NCBI GenBank assembly: GCA_002167215.1
Contig: NHDS01000030.1
Coordinates: forward strand, 11,600 to 20,153
Origin: Pelagibacteraceae bacterium TMED65
GTDB lineage: Bacteria; Pseudomonadota; Alphaproteobacteria; TMED127
Length of the DNA: 8,554 bases
Reading direction: 5' to 3'
A program made the translations under genes and the position numbers. This document shows, piece by piece, positions 6,914 to 8,554 of the stretch; the stretch's first letter is position 1; every line of letters starts with the position of its first letter. The notes under the pieces were generated by a model, which did not search any database, had not been told where the DNA came from, and saw only the letters and a program-made list of their open reading frames with translations.

Positions 6914-6919
6914 AGTATA
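6914..6919 (-). promoter_or_regulatory. Possible -10 box for the dehydratase-fhcBDC operon
   Basis: TATACT on the - strand, about 44 bases before the GTG at 6869, in the spacer between the two divergent units. No convincing -35 hexamer lies at the right distance, and AT-rich spacers give such boxes by chance. Offered because a promoter must lie near here if the fhc operon starts at this gene. Confidence 0.3.
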
Positions 6920-6957
6920 TTTAAAATTTAAATTAATAAATACACAAAAAAAATTAT

Positions 6958-7932
6958 ATGAGAAATAAACTTATTATTAATTCGCCTGCAAGGCTCCATA
7001 TAGGGTTTCTTGACCTTCAAAGTCAGAGTTCCAGAATGTTTGGAAGTATTGGGTTAACTATTGATAATTTCGTCTATAATATAAAAATTGAAAAATCAAA
7101 AAATACTCATATTATTTGTCAAAATTTAATTGCAAAGTCTAAGATAAAAGAAATCATCAAATCAATAAAAAAGAAATATTCAATTGGTAATTTTACAATT
7201 AATATTTTGAATGAAATTCCTTTACATATGGGTTTAGGTTCAGGAACGCAATTAGCTCTTTCAATTGGGTTTCTGATATCTGAGTGCTTTGAATTGAAAT
7301 TATCAACCGATCGGTTGGCTCTGATTTTGAAAAGAGGTAGAAGATCAGGTGTTGGTATAGAATCTTTTAAAAAGGGGGGGGTTAATATTGATGTGGGAAA
7401 AATTAGAAACTCAAAAAAAATCCCTTTAAATTTAATGAATATCAAATGGCCAAAAGCTTGGCGTATTCTCCTTCTTATGGATTCAAATATCACAGGCGTT
7501 CACGGAGAAAAAGAAGTTAAAGAATTTAAAGAACTTAATGTCAGTGACTCAAAAATGTCAAATTTAAATTGTAAATCATTAGTCATGAATATTATTCCTG
7601 GAATAATCGAATGTAATTTTAGGGAATTTTCATTTGGATTGAGAAATATCCAAGATAATATGTCAACAATTTTTTATGGTAGCCCCAGAAGATTTGCAAG
7701 TAAAAATTTAGAAAAAATTTTCTCGGACATTGAAAAGAGAGGTATCTTAAGCTTTGGTCAATCTTCATGGGGACCAACTGGCTTCATTTTTTTTGAAAAT
7801 TCCAAAAAAAGAAATGAGTTGTTAAATTACTTAGAAAATTATATTAGTTTAAACAATATGCATGGGCTAAAAATTTTAAAAGTGGAAGGCAGAAACTTTG
7901 GAAAAAAATTTGTAAATGAAGGAGACTTATGA
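6958..7932 (+). CDS. mptG: MptG, beta-ribofuranosylaminobenzene 5'-phosphate (beta-RFAP) synthase
   Basis: This 324-residue protein has the GHMP-kinase-like fold of beta-RFAP synthases: SPARLHIGFLDL at 9-20, the phosphate-binding IPLHMGLGSGT (87-97), RSGVGIESFKKGGVNID in the middle and the family signature FGQSSWGPTGF (266-276). The enzyme condenses p-hydroxybenzoate or p-aminobenzoate with phosphoribosyl pyrophosphate, releasing CO2 and pyrophosphate, as the committed step of (dephospho)tetrahydromethanopterin synthesis. Its presence argues that the cell makes its own H4MPT-type cofactor for the neighbouring enzymes. ATG at 6958 sits just before the conserved N-terminus; no Shine-Dalgarno is visible. 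Its stop overlaps the mtdB start (ATGA). The middle of the gene contains a G8 run (7374-7381), odd in such AT-rich DNA, which encodes part of KKGGV in frame. Confidence 0.95.
   Translation: MRNKLIINSPARLHIGFLDLQSQSSRMFGSIGLTIDNFVYNIKIEKSKNTHIICQNLIAKSKIKEIIKSIKKKYSIGNFTINILNEIPLHMGLGSGTQLALSIGFLISECFELKLSTDRLALILKRGRRSGVGIESFKKGGVNIDVGKIRNSKKIPLNLMNIKWPKAWRILLLMDSNITGVHGEKEVKEFKELNVSDSKMSNLNCKSLVMNIIPGIIECNFREFSFGLRNIQDNMSTIFYGSPRRFASKNLEKIFSDIEKRGILSFGQSSWGPTGFIFFENSKKRNELLNYLENYISLNNMHGLKILKVEGRNFGKKFVNEGDL
7919..7924 (+). promoter_or_regulatory. Ribosome binding site for mtdB
   Basis: AAGGAG within the last codons of mptG, four bases before the mtdB ATG at 7929. It is the strongest Shine-Dalgarno in the window and fixes the mtdB start. 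The combination with the ATGA overlap suggests high or independent translation of mtdB. Confidence 0.75.
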
Positions 7933-8554
7933 CTAAAAAAAACATTCTACACATGATCAGTCCTCAAGAAAACGTGAGTCCATTTGATGTAAACATGGCA
8001 TGCGATGCTGGCTACGATCTTGTGATACCTTACACTAATGTAAACCTTACAGATGTAAAAGGACTTGTTCAAGATGCTATCTTTTCTAGATCAATAAAAG
8101 ATGCAAAAAGAACAGGTATCTTCATTTGTGGGAAAGACGCTTCACTAGCTCTTGATATGATGGATTTGGCAAAGAAATCAATGGTACCACCTTTTGAAAT
8201 TTCAGTTTTTCCTGATCCAGCAGGCTCGTTTACAACAGCGGCAGCAATGGTTGCTTGTACGGAAAAAACCTTAAAAGAAAAATTTAAAACAGATCTTAAA
8301 AATAAAAATGTTGTGATTTATGGTGGAAAAGGAATTGTTGGAGGAATTTCTGCAATTATGTGTGCAAAATATGGATCTAAATGCACCATCGTAGGTTATG
8401 ATGGTATTGAAAATGTTTCAAAAAAAGCTGATGAATATAAAAATAGATTTGAGGTAAATATTAGTCCTGCAGATGGGTCGAGTGATGAATTAAATTCATC
8501 TTATTTACCAGATGCAGATATAATTTTTTGTGCAGCTAGAGCAGGAACTCAAGT
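7929..8554 (+). CDS. mtdB: MtdB, methylene-tetrahydromethanopterin dehydrogenase (cut by right edge)
   Basis: The frame is open from ATG at 7929 to the window edge: 208 complete codons of an expected roughly 290. The N-terminus ILHMISPQENVSPFDVNMACDAGYD, DPAGSFTTAAAMVA (96-109) and the Rossmann loop YGGKGIVGG (131-139) are typical of the MtdA/MtdB family, and the opening is closest to MtdB as I remember it. The enzyme oxidises methylene-H4MPT to methenyl-H4MPT with NAD or NADP, between the formaldehyde-activating enzyme and the cyclohydrolase. The context (mptG before it, fhc genes diverging) supports H4MPT rather than tetrahydrofolate as substrate, so MtdB over MtdA. The start overlaps the mptG stop by four bases, and a good AAGGAG precedes it. 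Confidence 0.94.
   Translation, partial: MTKKNILHMISPQENVSPFDVNMACDAGYDLVIPYTNVNLTDVKGLVQDAIFSRSIKDAKRTGIFICGKDASLALDMMDLAKKSMVPPFEISVFPDPAGSFTTAAAMVACTEKTLKEKFKTDLKNKNVVIYGGKGIVGGISAIMCAKYGSKCTIVGYDGIENVSKKADEYKNRFEVNISPADGSSDELNSSYLPDADIIFCAARAGTQ

Noticed and set aside
7119..7493. 124-residue open frame antisense to mptG
   Set aside because: The opposite frame holds all the conserved MptG motifs; this one has none and no ribosome site.

Overview
The window is a strongly AT-rich, densely packed stretch of bacterial chromosome. It holds two recognisable metabolic modules: hopanoid side-chain synthesis on the left and tetrahydromethanopterin (H4MPT)-linked C1 oxidation on the right. Bacteria that carry both are typically methylotrophic or formaldehyde-oxidising Proteobacteria. 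The low GC, few-base gaps and overlapping genes suggest a streamlined, perhaps aquatic, lineage; an alphaproteobacterium is a reasonable guess, but nothing in the window proves it.

Left module (1-3627). The C-terminal part of hpnG (adenosylhopane phosphorylase-like) enters from the left edge on the + strand and converges on hpnH with 9 bases between stop codons. On the - strand, in transcription order, lie hpnA (NAD(P)-dependent epimerase/dehydratase family), ispH (last step of the MEP isoprenoid pathway) and hpnH (radical SAM adenosylhopane synthase). IspH supplies the isoprenoid units, HpnH adds the adenosyl side chain and HpnG removes the adenine.

Right module (3707-8554). A compact - strand operon runs from 6869 to 3707: a pterin-4a-carbinolamine dehydratase-like gene, then fhcB, fhcD and fhcC of the formyltransferase/hydrolase complex, with junctions of a few bases or overlaps. 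Divergent from it, on the + strand, are mptG (beta-RFAP synthase, which commits to methanopterin synthesis) and mtdB (methylene-H4MPT dehydrogenase, cut by the right edge). A short AT-rich spacer with -10-like boxes separates the two transcription units. MptG helps make the cofactor, MtdB oxidises methylene-H4MPT, and Fhc releases formate from formyl-H4MPT.

Two points deserve attention. First, fhcB is broken into two frames at an A11 tract (mRNA sense), and the second frame continues with a well-conserved FhcB C-terminus. This is either a homopolymer sequencing error or slippage. Second, fhcA, which encodes the hydrolase subunit and normally sits between fhcB and fhcD, is absent there, although the fhcB-fhcD junction is clean. 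No RNA genes, CRISPR arrays, insertion sequences or other mobile elements were seen, and no stretch over 300 bases lacks a gene.
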